A DNA stretch of 64,000 nt. Source: Larus michahellis (Eukaryota > Chordata > Aves > Charadriiformes > Laridae). The stretch is taken from assembly GCF_964199755.1 (NCBI RefSeq), contig NC_133896.1, positions 103,694,301-103,758,300 of the forward strand, in the 5' to 3' direction. This document shows positions 11,660-25,216 of this stretch, in pieces; position 1 is the first letter of the stretch, and each line of letters begins with the position of its first letter. The notes beneath the pieces were generated by a model. It saw only the letters and a list, made by a program, of their open reading frames with translations. It ran no database searches and was not told the DNA's origin. A program made the position numbers and the translations under genes.

Positions 11660-12235
11660 CATTTAGGCTGGTGTACTGGGCATAGGTGCCAAGGTGCTGG
11701 GAGCTGGGGGGGGCTGCAGGGGGTGGCTTCTGTGAAGAGATGCCAGGGGCTGCCCTGTGCCAGGCGCTGCTGGCTTTGGTGGAACCACTACAGGACATGG
11801 CTGAGCCCATCATCCATGTATGTAGCACTTCTGTGTAAACGTATGTAAGAAAGTAAAAATACTAACAAGGATTTTGGGGAGCAGGGGTGTGTGAAATAGT
11901 CCTGAAAACACCAAAGTTGGAGAATGAGGTGATGAGATGCTCCAGGAGCCAGAACAGTGATTTCCCTGCAGCCTATGGAGAGGACCACACTGGAGTAGGA
12001 GGCCGCGTCCTGTGGAGGATTCTATGCTGGAGCAGATTGATATACCCTTAAGGAACTGTGGCCCATGAAGAGCCCACACCAGAAGAAGCTTTATTCCTGA
12101 AGGACTGCAGTCCGTGGAGAGGAGCCATGCTGTCCTGTTGAGGAGGGGGAGTAAGAGAGCATCTTGATGGGAGGCTGGCAGCCAGCCACAGTCAGCCCAT
12201 TGCAGATGGAAAAGACAGGTTGGTTTTGCTTTGCC
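11660..12235. repeat. Avian interspersed repeat, probably ERV/LTR-derived fragment
   Basis: The block has two parts. At 11690-11865 a G-rich stretch (GGCTGCAGGGGGTGGCTTCT, then GGCTGAGCCCATCATCCATG and CTTCTGTGTAAACGTATGTA) resembles a repeat I recall as common in bird genomes. At 11965-12133 there are four imperfect units spaced roughly 40-50 bp apart. Each has the form CTGCAGCC-TATGGAGAGGACC-ACACTGGAG: units at about 11965, 12004, 12055 and 12099. This internal tandem structure matches the same avian repeat. I believe it is of endogenous retrovirus LTR origin, but I cannot name the family or define its ends. No retroviral protein frame is visible. Open frames over it (for example 11582-11848) have no similarity I recognise. 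Confidence 0.5.
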
Positions 12236-13734
12236 CCTTGTCCTTCAGCATTGTTAAATTGTCATGTCGTACAAGTTGGAGAAACTAAATAGGTAAATGT
12301 AAATAACGGTTGAGCTACTCAGGTCTACTGTGCTGTGAATTTAAACTAGAATAAAACTTGACCCCTGGATTATGCCAAAAAAAGCACACAAATTAAAAGC
12401 ACAAATTATCCCCAAGTACCATTTAGGCTTATCTTGTACAGCATTAGCACTGAAATGCACAGTTAGAACAGGCACAAATTGATTCATATTGTGTTTTATT
12501 TTCCCCCAGTCAATAAGACTTGTATTCATTAAAGAAATATTACGTTAGCTTTCAGCTATTTTACAACCACCCTATTTCTTCTGGGTCGGGATCCAAGCTT
12601 TAACTCAAGATCAGAGGAAGTAAAGAAGTTATATGTTGATGGATCTTTAAAAGGAATATCCACCTGAGCCCTGTTCAAGACAAAATTCATAGACATAAGA
12701 GAGTTATTGATCATTTTAACATTGCAGAAAGTATTTGGAGCTCTGGATGGACCCTTGCAAAGAGTGTGTGCCAGGGTATGGATGTGAGCCCTGGTATGCC
12801 ATCTCTCTGGCTGCTTTTCTTTACTTGCAGTTGAATTGTAACTCCTAGTTTGAATGCTTGTAGTTATAGCTCTCTACAAATAGTAACCAGGTTTACAGTT
12901 ACTTATTTGTGCTTCTATTTTTTCCAGTTAATATTTGTCTCTGTTAGAAAAATACTCTGTCAATGAATCAAGGTTTTCCATTGGAATGTGGAGCTCCTGC
13001 AGATGTGTGCTGATAGCTGCTCTTGAGGAGGGAATCTAAAAGCAAAATTTCCTGGATATTTTAGAAGGAGCATCAGAAATAGTATCCCCGGACAATGGGG
13101 AAGGGTAAGGTATTATGGAGCCATCTTGTCTCATAACTTTCACGATAATGTGAAATGCCACGGGAAGAGAGTGTAAACCCACAGAGCAGTAATTCAGAGA
13201 GAGAAAGACTGATGCTTTCACTCTCTAGTGCCTTATTTTTTAATTCATTGACTTTTTTTCTTAGCAGATTTAACAATACTGCAATACGTAGCAGTATCGT
13301 AGTAGATCTTTTAGTATTGTGAAAGATTTAAATGATTGCTCATCATTAAAATAAGAAGAACTATTCTTTACCATGGAAGTTTCCTTGGAAATGATGAGAA
13401 AGATGGCAGATGACCTTAATTTGAACATGCATTTGTGTGTACCTGTAAGGATGGAATATTGACGTGGGGTTTTTTCCTAATTGAAAATATTGTTTGTCTC
13501 AATTTTGCCCAGATAAAATTTTATAATATGACATTGACTGTTCACTTACACGCTAAGACTGGGAGAAAGCATTAGTCTGGTTTTGTTTTTTTTCTTTTAA
13601 GAGACGATATTTCTTCAGAAATGCAGATTTTTGAAAGAGTTGTGGTCTGTGATTTTCACAGTTCTCTTCTTAAACTCCATTAATTTGTAGTCAGAAGAAA
13701 GTGCGTCAGAATCACTTTTTCAGCTATTATCCAA
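12236..13734. other. Unique DNA
   Basis: No recognised gene, RNA or repeat between the ERV-like block and the short CR1 tail. Confidence 0.6.
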
Positions 13735-13786
13735 GGTTGGACCAGATGATCCTTGAGGTCCCTTCCAACCTGGTATTCTGTGATAC
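13735..13786 (+). mobile_element. CR1 LINE terminal fragment (about 50 bp)
   Basis: A very short CR1 3' end in the plus direction. It reads GGTTGGACCAGATGATCCTT, then GAGGTCCCTTCCAACCTGGT and a terminal ATTCTGTGATACCA. No coding part remains. Its small size makes the subfamily indeterminate, but the combination of the GGTTGGA motif, the GAGGTCCCTTCCAACC motif and the terminal octamer is diagnostic. Confidence 0.88.
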
Positions 13787-15550
13787 CATCAGACAGCACT
13801 ACAGCTTGATGGAAAGATGCAGAAGGTAGCACTGATGTGAGAATACCTTTTTATACAAGAAGAAATAACTCTGGTTCTTAGCGATATGAACATTTGCTCA
13901 AATTATTGCAATATACCATGTAATGTATTGAAGAGCTCAGAAAGTTCCCTCTGAGGTTGGTCGTGAAGGGAGCTGCATATGCCTTCAAGGTACTGAATGA
14001 GAGTCACTTAATGGAGAGAAGAAAACCCCCACAGATAAAGGCTGTTTCATGAAGTGCTTCACTTATGAAGATTATACATTCTTCATTGTAATGATACAGG
14101 GCATTCAGCTGGAGTCCTCCTACCATAAATTCACACGATCAACACCTTTAAATTTGAGAAACAAGAAAAAACGGTTTTAGAGGCTTTTCTAATAACTTGT
14201 TTTTATTGGCAAATCTACTGTTCCTGATCAGTCTCTTTGACATGCAGGTTCAAGCGTAACTTGCAGGAATTGAGCTTAGAGATATATCAAAACAAAAGCT
14301 CTCTTTCCATCATTAATAAATTGGTTTTGCGATTTTGAACTAATCTGCCCTCCTGAAACTGATCTTGGAACTGTTCTTTCACTTTCTGGGAGCACTCAAA
14401 ATGTCAATAAATCTCAACAGTCTGAAACAAAGTAAAAAAATTAATGTATTTTAATGACTAAGTGACATAAATACAATTTATCATTCTTTCAATGGAATCT
14501 AATGTTTGCGACTGCAAATGAACTTTAGGCGGAGAACTTGCTTTACTTAAAAACTACCCAATTCACGTAGCCAGTGTGTATCTTTTTAAGGAGAAAAAAA
14601 AAAAAAGAAAGAAAATCTAAAAAAAGAAAATCTTACTATTCAGAAGAAGATGTATTTAACAGTTGAAAAATCTGTTCTAATTTTTTAAATCTGATTTCAT
14701 CATCAGAAATATTTTTAACTGGTATAGTAAGTATGAATAGTTTAGCTTGTGGCATAAACATGGCTTTACAACATGTAGTTATTAAGAATTATTATAGTGG
14801 AATACAGTATTAAGCCTTGAAGATAAGCACTAAAGAAAATGGTAAAAAGCAAACAAGACAAAAGGCAGAAAAAGTCCTTAATTTTTCATTTGGCATTTAG
14901 ATATCAAAGACATGATGCTTTTGCTGCACCTTGAATGGTACAGAGAAAAGAAGCAGGGCTCCTGCCTGCTTTGCTGGACAACAGGGTAATATTCACTGAT
15001 CAGAAGTTATGCATGTTGTTCATGTCACAAGGTCTGTAATATTTCAGAAAACCATTGCCAATGAGTGTCTGAAAAGAATTAATTCCTGAAGATAGAGTAC
15101 TCAACACAGTCTCAGCTGTGAAAGACAATGACAGCCCTGCACTTCAGTTCCCTGCTTCTGCGCACAGTTTGGTTTGGGATCCTTTTTTATTGCCTCTTTT
15201 CCCACATTTTAAAGCACTGTGCATTTAGTTATGTTTTCCTTTTTTTTTTCTTCTTCCTTCTCTTTCTTGTCTCTTCTAAAAGATGGCATGCTTTCTGCTC
15301 ACTCTGTAATTTAAATAGCCATTTTCAAGCCTGACTGAAGAATGTCTGAAACAGTTTGAAGTTCAAGGGGATGTAAGAATGTGTTTCTATGCATGTTTTT
15401 GAAAATATGAGAGTCCTGGCATCTTACTAGAGAAACTTCTATCTTCCAGTTGTGAAATTCTGAGAGCTTATTTGTTTCTTTACATGCTCTGCCTGCTATG
15501 GCAATGAAACATTTCCCTTTTCAGAGATTTTAGTTTGCGAGCATTGCTTT

Positions 15551-15608
15551 CCCCTTTTCCTCGTCCCCCTTTTCCTCGTCCCCCTTTTCCTCGTCCCCCT
15601 TTCCTCTA
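15551..15608. repeat. 15-bp minisatellite, three exact units plus a partial one
   Basis: The unit TTTTCCTCGTCCCCC is repeated exactly at 15555-15569, 15570-15584 and 15585-15599, with a partial TTTCCTC at 15600. The strand is pure pyrimidine apart from one G per unit. On the minus strand the unit reads as GDEEK in one frame, giving a low-complexity open frame (15838-15530) that I do not take as a gene. Exact identity between units implies recent expansion, so copy number may vary between individuals. Confidence 0.9.
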
Positions 15609-16844
15609 CCATAAAAAAGAAAACAAAAAAACAACCTAAAAAACCTGACTACACACAACACAGTTAACATTTTGTAAAACAGTCTCTTAAATAGATAATC
15701 TATCAAAAGAGAGAAGAGAAACTGCACTGCAATTCCCTTACCACTGGTACATGCATAAAGGTAGTCAATGACCAGTTTCTTGGTTATCATATTTGACTGT
15801 TTTTTTTCTCCAGCCATGTTATGCAGTCTTAGTAGCAAAAAGGAGGAAAATTCTGGTTGGACTGAAGATGAATTGTCTGAAACAAATCACTGCTCCTATT
15901 AAAAAGTATGAGAACTCTGTAAATTTACTGCTCTTCGAAAATTTGAAAATTGATGATTTGATGAGAATACGTGGCTTAAGTGCCTGATTCACCTACTGAT
16001 TCCTCACTGACCTTTTGACTTTCATACTGCTGGGGGACACAAATTCTGTGATCCTGTCTTCATGCTGTTTCTTTTTGTCATTATCCATGATTCATCTTCC
16101 CTGTGACTTGTCAAACTTGAGTTATTTTTAAACCCTTGCTGGGCCTCCCTAAAGGCATTATATCATATCTCTTGACACCGCACATGATCTCTCAGCCCCT
16201 ATTGTTCTACCCTACGCAGATTCCTTGTGTTTGTTTCCTACCCCTGACACGGTTCCAACTGTTATTCCTCTTTTTTTATAGATCTGCAAATTTGGACAAC
16301 CTACATCCACTTTCATTTTTCCAAACAATTTATATGAACCCATTAAACAGAATCAGTCACAGTAACAAATCCTTCAGGGCCTCAGTTGTTATCTTCTCAT
16401 TTGCAGTAGATTGTTTGGGGACACAATTTTATGGCAAAATATAGTTTAGCTGGTTTACTTTAACCTCTCACTTCATTAGCCGGAGTAATATCTGGAAAAA
16501 GTTGCAACTCTTCTCACTATTTGGATTAACCGTTTCTGCACTTTTAAAATGCAGATCGTGTTTAAACCCAAAATATAGCTGTTGTGCTGGGTTGGGGTTT
16601 TGAATGATTTATTAACTGTATTAAAATGGGGCATCTTGTAGAGGGGCTCCTTACCTCATTATAATACCTCTGTGTTTACTCAAGAAATATAATATTTGCA
16701 AGGCTTTTCTCAAAAGAACACCTTTGCACACTGCTGTGACTATTGATTCCAACTTGTAACATTTAAGTGAAAGGAGACTCAAACTTGTTTGCATTTGTTC
16801 CAGAAATGAAGTGAAAAGTAATTAAGCTTTTGGTGGTTTTCGTG

Positions 16845-16920
16845 TTTTTTTTTTTTTTTGTTGGTTTGGTATTTTTCGTTTTGTTTTTTTGTGTGTTTTT
16901 TTTTTTTTGTTTTGTTTTAT
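16845..16920. repeat. T/G-rich low-complexity tract
   Basis: Two T runs (15 bases at 16845-16859 and 13 bases at 16896-16908) are embedded in TTGGTTTGG and TTTTGTTTTG patterns. Lysine- and asparagine-rich minus-strand frames over it are composition artefacts. Confidence 0.9.
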
Positions 16921-19900
16921 CCTTGATAATGTAGTAGTTAAACTCTTGCTGCTAAAAATTACAAGAATTTTGGCAATTCTACTAAAAGTAATCTTCATAA
17001 ACCTCAGGAATTTAGAAAATAACCTCATCTTTAAAGGAACCAAAGTACTTTCAAAAACAGGAAAAGCACAGTTTAAACATTCAAGCAGTTGTAATTCTGC
17101 CGTGTCATGACTTTTGAGTCCTACTTCCGTGTAAATTACTGTTTTCAGGATGTAGAAAATTATATACAAGCGGTAGAGTTGCTGACATTCTTGCATGGGT
17201 TTCAGAAGTAACTTTCAGTGATGCGTAGGATCTGCTTAACTCACTTGGAAAACATAAAATGGAACTAAAAAAAACCAACTACTTTAGTACATGTAAAGTC
17301 TCTCCTCAGAAATGATATCTTTGTTTATTAATATTGTATTTGATTTACAAAATTTAAATCTGTAGTAGTAAATGACTGATTTCAATAGGATTTAATGTTT
17401 AGAAAACTGTGAAATATGTATGCAGTCCAGTGGAAGTTATATGGCTGTGAAGAAAGTAATATTTTCCAAGTATCCACATAGAATTACAATGAACATGTCT
17501 GGATGTGGGGCTGAACCAGAGAGCGTTTAACTGGCATGCTAAGGTTTTTGTTGGTTTTCATTGTTTTTCATTTCAATCTCTACAAGACTAGCTAAAGATT
17601 AAATGTATGTAACAATTGCATGTTTTTATTTTTAATTTTTTAATTTCAAGAACATGAATTAAAATTCTTTTCATTGTGGGACAGTTGTGAAATGTAAAGT
17701 CAGGAAAAATCATGCTAAGGATGAGACAAGGATATTAGTATTGAAATGCCATGGGGTTTTCAGAGTTGCAAAAAGCCGTTTCTTTAAGATGTCTATAAAC
17801 AGGGTCTTTGATTTCTCATTTCACGTAACATGGGCACCACTGAGTGTTATCCATGCCTGATACTCTGTAGTGTCTAATAGTTCTCTTTTGACTGCAGGCT
17901 GTTCCCCAGAGGCTAAAAAAGCCTGAGACTCAATTGCTTCTCTTGCTGAGGACTAGATGGATGCTAGTCTCAAACCAGCTCAGAGGGACAGTTCAGAAAC
18001 CTGGGGGGCTCTGTGACATGATATCCAATCCAAGGGCTCAGTCTTATCCCCAGTAGCTTCTTGTCAGGTGTCCTCAACTGAAGATGGCCAATTGGTGAAC
18101 AGCCATCTAAAACCCTCCAGCTCCTGTGTACTTCTGTCCAAGAGTAAATGTTCAGCTCTAAAAAGTCGGGCTCTTATTTTTCTAGATTGATTTAAATGCC
18201 AAACAGTTGACACTCAAGCTTTGACAAACACTTCAGGTTCAATGTAGATCTGACAGCATTTGTACGAGGAAGGGCTTGTCTAGGGAAAGCTGTTTCACTG
18301 TTGTGGGTGGCAATGCTTTTTGTGTTACTGAACTCAAAACGCAGGTCCTTGAGTTTCATAAGTATTCACCCAATATCCTGTCCATTTCTCTAGCTCATGC
18401 TGTTAGTGACTTATTTGAATATCCTGCCATTACGCACGCTGAAAGAAATTATTTTGTTTTTTAAAAAATAATAAGTCCTTAAAAGATGAATTATTATGTT
18501 TTGAAAACACTCATGGATTAAAAAATAAAAAATCAAAATCAGCAGTGATATTTGCAAGGGTCATGAGCAGCAGGGACAGGTAGGTTGTGTGGTTGTTGTT
18601 GTTTCCATCCTGCTGTGTGGGCTATTTCTGCAGTCTTCGGCCATTCCAAGAACGGGAGGTGGAAGGTGATGCAGGAACGGAAAGACCAGGCATTTACCTG
18701 CATGTATGCTTTTACCTCTCTTTCCAAGCCAATTGAGTTAGAAGAAAAGGAATGTGAAAGACTGATGACTAAATACTTCCCAAACTGGTGGAAAATGCTC
18801 ATGGAGACTGTCAGTAGTGGTAGAACGAATTAATGAAAAGATTCCCAGCCACCAGCCAAGCAATAGGCAGTAATAAGTTTCTTTCCTATTAGTAAGAGGC
18901 TGCTGGGAAGAACACGGTCTTAATTTTTTGAAGTGTTTCTCAATCATATGAATTTATAGATGAGTAGATCTTACTGTTTCTGGTTCACATGCTCTGCCAG
19001 TAGTAGATTATGAGTCTTAGAGCTTGATAGATAGTCAGCTGGCCTTATCTGCTCCATTCTTGCGCTCTTTTGGAAAGCTTGTTTAATTTTTTTCTGCACC
19101 CTTCCTAGTTTAGAGCTGATAAATACTCAATATTGAAATCATATAAACAATGTCAAGGTTTTTAACATTTTTCAGAACTAAAATGCCTGATCTGATCTTG
19201 TTTCACTTTTTCAGAAAATAAACAGGATGCAATAGATTTTTATTATCTTCTGTTCCAAAACTTTGTCAGATTAGCTGCAAAACAACTTTTGTTTGACAAT
19301 GTTGTATAAATACTTTTTTCTTGAATGGCGGTGATGCCAAAAGATTTTAAACCAAAGGCTTTGAAGTATTGTCCAATTGTTTCAGTATATACTGCATTAA
19401 GAAATGTTTTAACTTTTGTAGCTTTGAAGGGTGTCTTAATATTAAGCAAAAGCTGGTGTGCTTCTGCACCACGCGGAAATGAGGAAATATTCAAAAACAC
19501 TTTTCCTTTCTGATAGTCTTTTATTGGGTGATACTGAGTGACCACTTCAAAGATGAAACCCCTGCATTTGTGTGTTTGCATAGATCTTAGCTCCAGCCTA
19601 ACTGGGGCCTAAGGAACTGATGTAGTACAAAATAACTGCTGAAGTTTTTGGGAAAAGGAGCAATGTTTTAAATCACACTTTCATGAAATTGGAACCTCAG
19701 TCCCTTATTGAGAGAAATGACGGATCATATGGGTTGCTTTTTACAAAATAGAGGGGAATATTATTTCAGAAAACAGTATCAGAAAAATTCTGAAAAAGAA
19801 AAAACAAAATGTATCTTTATGTCATTCATTTTATGGAATGTGATAGCAGAAAGGAAAAAAAAAAGAGAAAGAAAACTAGATGTTAAATGTAAAAAAAAAA

Positions 19901-21324
19901 TGACATCAACAAGTCTTTGAAAAACCTGAAAGCTCTCTAAGCTTACAGCTTAAAAAGAAAATCTTTAAAATATACTTGGAGTTAAAATGCATTAGCTGGT
20001 CGTACTGGCATCAGTAGTCATAAGAAGACTATCCATTTTCAAATCCACACTGCTGCAGTGCAGTGGTTATGTTGCACTGTATTGAAATACTTGCAATGTT
20101 CCATTCCAGCAGTTTGCATTGCTTCCTGCATTTGCAAGGGGAGAGGTACAGTTTCAGGATGGGAACTAACCGGGTCTTTAGCCTATATAAAGAACTTTAC
20201 AGAAAAATCACTAAGTAGGAACTGTGCTTTTAATTCCATTGCTTTTGGCAACTAGGGGACTCTGGAAGAGAAGCCTGAGCATAAAAGTAGCGAGTAAGAC
20301 TGTGACAAAAGCCTTTAGATATTCACCTGCCTTTCAATCAGCATGCGCTCTGTGGTCGTTGTCTTCTTACCTTAAGACAATCTTTCATCTCTGTGAATTT
20401 TTATCTCAATCCTTATGAAAATGGAACAAAAGGTCGAAGGTTTTAAGTAATATTTTGAAGTATTGTTTTAAGAGAATGTTGAATTTGAGGAAAAGAGAAG
20501 AGGGTTTTTTGCGAGTAATTGAAATCTTACGAATTTTACATAATTGGTTAATAGTAAGTGAGAAGTTCACCTTTTAAAGCTTTCTTATGTTTTCTAGCAG
20601 TCTCCCTACTTAAAAGAAAAATAGAACTATTAGAGAACTTTGAGTGTGGGATAATAGATGTTCTTAGGACAGGAAAAAATATTGTATGACAAACGGAACA
20701 AGAGCAGGAACAAAAGTACTATTGTAATTAAAACTGTTGGAAGAAGTTTAAAAGAAAACATATTATTCCTAGATTATAAGTATTCAATAACGGCAAAGAA
20801 TACATGTTCTGCATATGGATACATTTATTTAATATAAATAATTTGTTTTCTCCCCCACTTCTAAAAGATTATTTTTTAAAAAGTGTGCAAATTTTATTTA
20901 ATTCTTTGATGTGTTTGACAGTATTTTCTGGTTTTGTTTCCTCCCACACCCCCACCCCGAAGTCCTTGTGAAATTTAGCTCAAATTGAGGTTTTCTTGTT
21001 GATTCAATATCATTTCAATGCAGCATGGTAGACAGTGCCATATGATCCAGAAGTACTCCATCTCCTTAATCTCACATGAAAGCCAGAGATCATTTCATAC
21101 ACGGATAAAAATGACAGGCAATATAAACTAGTAGAGTAGTCTTACCAGAAATAGAGACTTGTGTGTGGTATTTGGTTTGTATATGCCTATTTTCTCATCC
21201 TTTTCCAAATATCCCCAGGAGATTCATACAGCAGCTGACTGCTGGACTTGTGAATTTCAGTTGAATCAGGCTTTGTGGAAGTACATGGAAACAAGTGGAA
21301 AAATAAGGCAAAGGGAAACTTTTA

Positions 21325-21347
21325 TTTGTTTGTTTGTTTGTTTTTTT
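21325..21347. repeat. (TTTG)n microsatellite
   Basis: Four TTTG units are followed by a T run. Confidence 0.88.
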
Positions 21348-23194
21348 CTGGATACTTATTGTGTACAATTTTTATTTTTCCCAGGGGCTTTCCTTTTGAA
21401 ATTCGTCTGTCCAATCTGGTTGAAGGGCTCAGGTTTGCTTTTCCTCCTTTATGTCGATCTGACATCATGACAGCCCTGGGTGCTTTCAGAGAGGGAGAGG
21501 CGGCATTGCCAAAAGAGGTCCAGCACATGTATCCCCACTGTGCTCCTGACTGGCTTGTCAGGGAAAATAAGACACAAAAAAGTCTAGCAGAGGGGGGCTT
21601 CATAGAAGAGAGGAATGGAGCACAGCATAATGTCTTCAGAAATATGGAGCTCCTCCCATGCCAACCCATGGGTGCTATCAGTAATGATGATACCCTCACG
21701 GTAGGGTGGAAATGCAATACAAGATCTTTGCTCCCTGCCTGGGGCCGTGAGGGATGTCTGAGGAAATGTCTGTCTCAAAGCACCACTGAATTTTATTTAC
21801 TTGTAATCTGTTTTCTGACTTCTAGGTTGACATCGGTTGCATCTCCTGTCTAGGCTGTCCTTCCTTTCCACAGTTAATATTTTGATGAGAACTGAAGCAA
21901 ATGCTTTGTAGTGTAATCATGCAGAAGAGGAGGATGAGAGTGCCTTTGCCAGTACTGCACTTTTTGGGTGCTCTTCTCTCAGGTGAGCACTGTGCTTAGA
22001 GAATTATTTTGGCTTCTAGCTCTTTTCCAGGCTTTAGCACTTCCTATTTCAAATGCTGGTTTTCCTGCACAACAGACTTATCACTCAGTCCTAGGTTCCT
22101 CACTCAACTGGTCTGAAACACGCACTGTCTCCCTCTTCACTGTCCTTTGAAGTATACCCTTTTAATGTGAATGGGCTGCTTCTAGGGGGAGACTTAATTG
22201 CCTTTCTATTTTCACTCCTTTTTTCTGAAAAAGGGGTAGCTATCCCTTTGATTTTGCTGCCTTTGGATGCCTCAAGCAGCTCTGAGTAAGAACATTTGAA
22301 ATGATGTATTGACATTTCAGATGGATCGCTGACAGCCTATCATGGCTACTAATGCCAAGATGTGGTTTTACATAGTGGCCTTCATCAAGTTGCTTTGTGA
22401 AAACTGCATTGTCGTGTGAGGTGTTCTCCTAATGTTTCATGTTTTAAGTAGAAATAAGTATGCAGGAAGAAGTAACTGAAGAGGATCTGTGTGCACTGAG
22501 GTTATGAAAGGTGGGACTGAGGGCAAAAGGGATGACTTGTCTGTGGAGAATGTCCTGGTGGCACAGAACTAGTTTAGAAGAGCAGCTCCCTGGTCCTTCC
22601 TGCTCTACACCCAGAAACATGCAGATGTCCGTCCTCAGGCTGTGCGGTCCCATCGCTGTGGGCAAGATGGGAGGTGACTTTCAGCGTTCAGCAAGCAGTC
22701 TATGTGACAGGCCGATCTGGTGAACTGGTTTCTATCTTTTTTCGAGCTGACTTGATTTTGGCCAGGATAAGGTGTCGCCTAATTTTTCCTCTCCCTTATA
22801 CAGGGAACCCAATATGCCGCTTCCCTGGACCTCGTTATTTGGCGCAGTCTATTTACAGTGGCAGGGCTTTCAAGTTGTTTGGTAGAGGCAGACTGCTAAT
22901 GTGAAAAGTTAGTTTTGCTGTTCCTGTGGAAAGTGGTGTCTGAAGATAGCATCAGTTTTTAAGTAGCAGAAGTAGGAAAACATTTAAATCGCAAAGCAAT
23001 TGCGTGGCTTTACACTGCCACTTATTTTGCCACTTACAGTATTTTGCATTTCTGCTCTTTGTTCTGCTGAAGTGAATGTGTTGGTAGAGAGCTGTGTATT
23101 CGTGTTATTTGAAGGTAGACACATACTGTGGTATGGTTCACAGTGTCACGTATTAATGTGGGCTGTATTTTTACAGGTAGGTGTGTTAGATTTT

Positions 23195-23216
23195 TGTGTA
23201 TGTGTGTGTGTGTGTT
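23195..23216. repeat. (TG)n microsatellite, interrupted
   Basis: TG units with one TA interruption; the uninterrupted part starts at about 23201. Confidence 0.9.
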
Positions 23217-24531
23217 ATGAGAAGCTTGCAAAACAGCAATAAAATTGAAGGGGTAGCATCTGTATAGTTTTGTAGAAAACCTGGAATATTGGCTGTGTTC
23301 TTCAACTGAAACTAAGCCTGTTCTGATAATGGCTCCCCTCAGGAGCAGAAGAGGGAACAGGATTGACTTCGGTGTGATGGTTTATTTGACTGGGCATTGT
23401 CATCAAGTCTTCCCCTATAGCACGTATAACCCATTATTGTCCAGATGAGATGGGTTGAGATTAAATGCTTTCTTTGTGGGAATGGACATAAACCACTCTC
23501 GGAATCTGGAAGAAATCAGAAAACTCTACCACTCAAAATCTGCCTTTTTTTTGGGAGTGGCTTTTGTTATTCCAAGAGGGGCAAGTGTGAGGGACAGTGA
23601 GCTTATACGAGGTCTCAGCAGAGCCTCAAGTCCCCCTGCAGCTGAGGACTTCAGTCATGACGTCAGGCACTGCTTTTCTATGCGATTCCTGCAGGCTGGG
23701 TCGTGGTACCAGGCTGCCCTGACCATTGCAGTGGCTTTATACAGCACTGGAATGCTGAGGGGCACAGCCCTCTTCCAGAGGTGGTTTTACCTTCCTTTTT
23801 TTCAACAGACATCCATCTTATTCTTCCTTTCTAAATGTATAGATGGAAGTAAATGAGAAGTAGGCTAAAGGAAGACTATCTTCTCCTTGCATTACATTAT
23901 AGTAATGACCCCCTGAACACAATTTCTGTAGTGCTAGCCCTACAGCAAAGTGGTCAAATATTCAAATGGCAATTTAAACAGATATTCCTATGTAGACAGT
24001 GAAGTAAAAGATACTTAGACATCAAGTTCCTTCACCTCCCGTTAATCCAGGTGCGACTTCTGAAGCTGAAGTCTGAGCACCTAATTTTGAAAATGCTGTT
24101 TTGTGCCCATACTCTGATGCCTACTGCTTACATTATGTTACCTATCTTGGAGAGTTACTTATAACTCAATTATGAAGTAACATAATACTCAGGTATTTGA
24201 GCGAACTATAACGTTTCTAGTCATTTTAAGCATAAATGAACAGACTACTGTGCTAAAATATTATGATTTTATAGAGATATATATACACCTCACACTGTTA
24301 TAAAGGCTCTAAAAATTAAAATGAGGATCCCTTAAAACTGCATATTTTCCATAGTGTACATTTTTGTGGTAAGTGCTATGCTCTTACATTTTTAAAAGTT
24401 AACAAAGTATTTTCCTGTTGCTTGCAGTTTGCAATATTTAGTCTTTATGTGCTAGGAGGAGCCCAACAGGCTCAAACTCATCTTTCAATATTGTGTATGC
24501 AGTGAATTGGGTATTATATTTTTAAATATTC

Positions 24532-24545
24532 TTTTTTTTTTTTTT
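24532..24545. repeat. Poly-T tract
   Basis: 14 uninterrupted T in A+T-rich unique DNA. Confidence 0.9.
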
Positions 24546-25216
24546 ATTCTGGAAAGTGGTAACAATAATTTGCTGATTACTTTCTTAGCTATATATTCAG
24601 GGCCAGTTAAAAGCTATGATCCAGTTTAAATATATTACTTTTTACTGGGGAAGAGGTTGTTTTTCTTTTTTCTTTCTAGGTTTATTTGTTTTTATACATA
24701 AGGGAAAGAATGTGGTTTTGTAATGACATCTCTTTTTTGTTTTTTTATTATAGAGTTCCTTTTCGTTTTTTATACATGCATGTGTCAGGGAGGATTAGCT
24801 GTTACCTCTTTGATCTTTGTTGTATTTACCCAGGAGTCCATATTATTCCCTGAAACGAGCATGTGAAGACTTTTTCCAGAAGGACTCAAACCTAACTTCT
24901 GTATTTTTTTGTACACAAGTTTATGAATCTTCAAAATCCAAACACGCTTCTCAAGAAGAGCAAAGGTAGCTAACCCAGAACAGTGGACTGAACTGTCCTG
25001 ACCTTTGTGATATTGAAATAGTGATTTGGATTTTTTTTTTTGTTCCAACCCACCTTTTCTAAGAGTGACTCACTGGGACAAAGAGTAGTCTAAAATGGAT
25101 TGTTTTAAGTATTTTTTTCTGAGACTGTCTCTGTAAGAGATTTTATGCCTATTTCTTAAATTTACATATCCAAAATGCTCTTTATAAAGCCCATATGTCT
25201 GTCTCTTCCCGCCCCA

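Larger units (their letters stand above)
13787..21270. other. Long repeat-poor non-coding stretch
   Basis: A+T-rich DNA with only the 15-bp minisatellite and homopolymers listed. Frames of up to 124 codons (17196-16822, minus) are composed of low-complexity lysine- and threonine-rich sequence. No splice-flanked coding segment could be recognised. Confidence 0.55.
21271..25200. other. Non-coding DNA with two longer chance frames
   Basis: The plus strand is open at 21275-21853 (192 codons, but the first codon is GTG and the first ATG is near 21467) and at 23455-23856 (133 codons). Neither translation resembles a known family. The surrounding DNA holds microsatellites only. It is treated as non-coding, although G+C is locally raised at 21.43-21.75 kb. 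Confidence 0.5.

Noticed and set aside
15530..15838. 102-codon minus-strand frame with GDEEK repeats
   Set aside because: The repeats are only the 15-bp minisatellite read in one frame; the remainder is unlike any protein I know.
16822..17196. 124-codon minus-strand frame
   Set aside because: The C-terminal part is lysine/threonine-rich low complexity translated from the T/G tract, with no domain and no conserved motif.
23455..23856. 133-codon plus-strand frame
   Set aside because: No recognisable domain; splice-like and promoter-like context absent.
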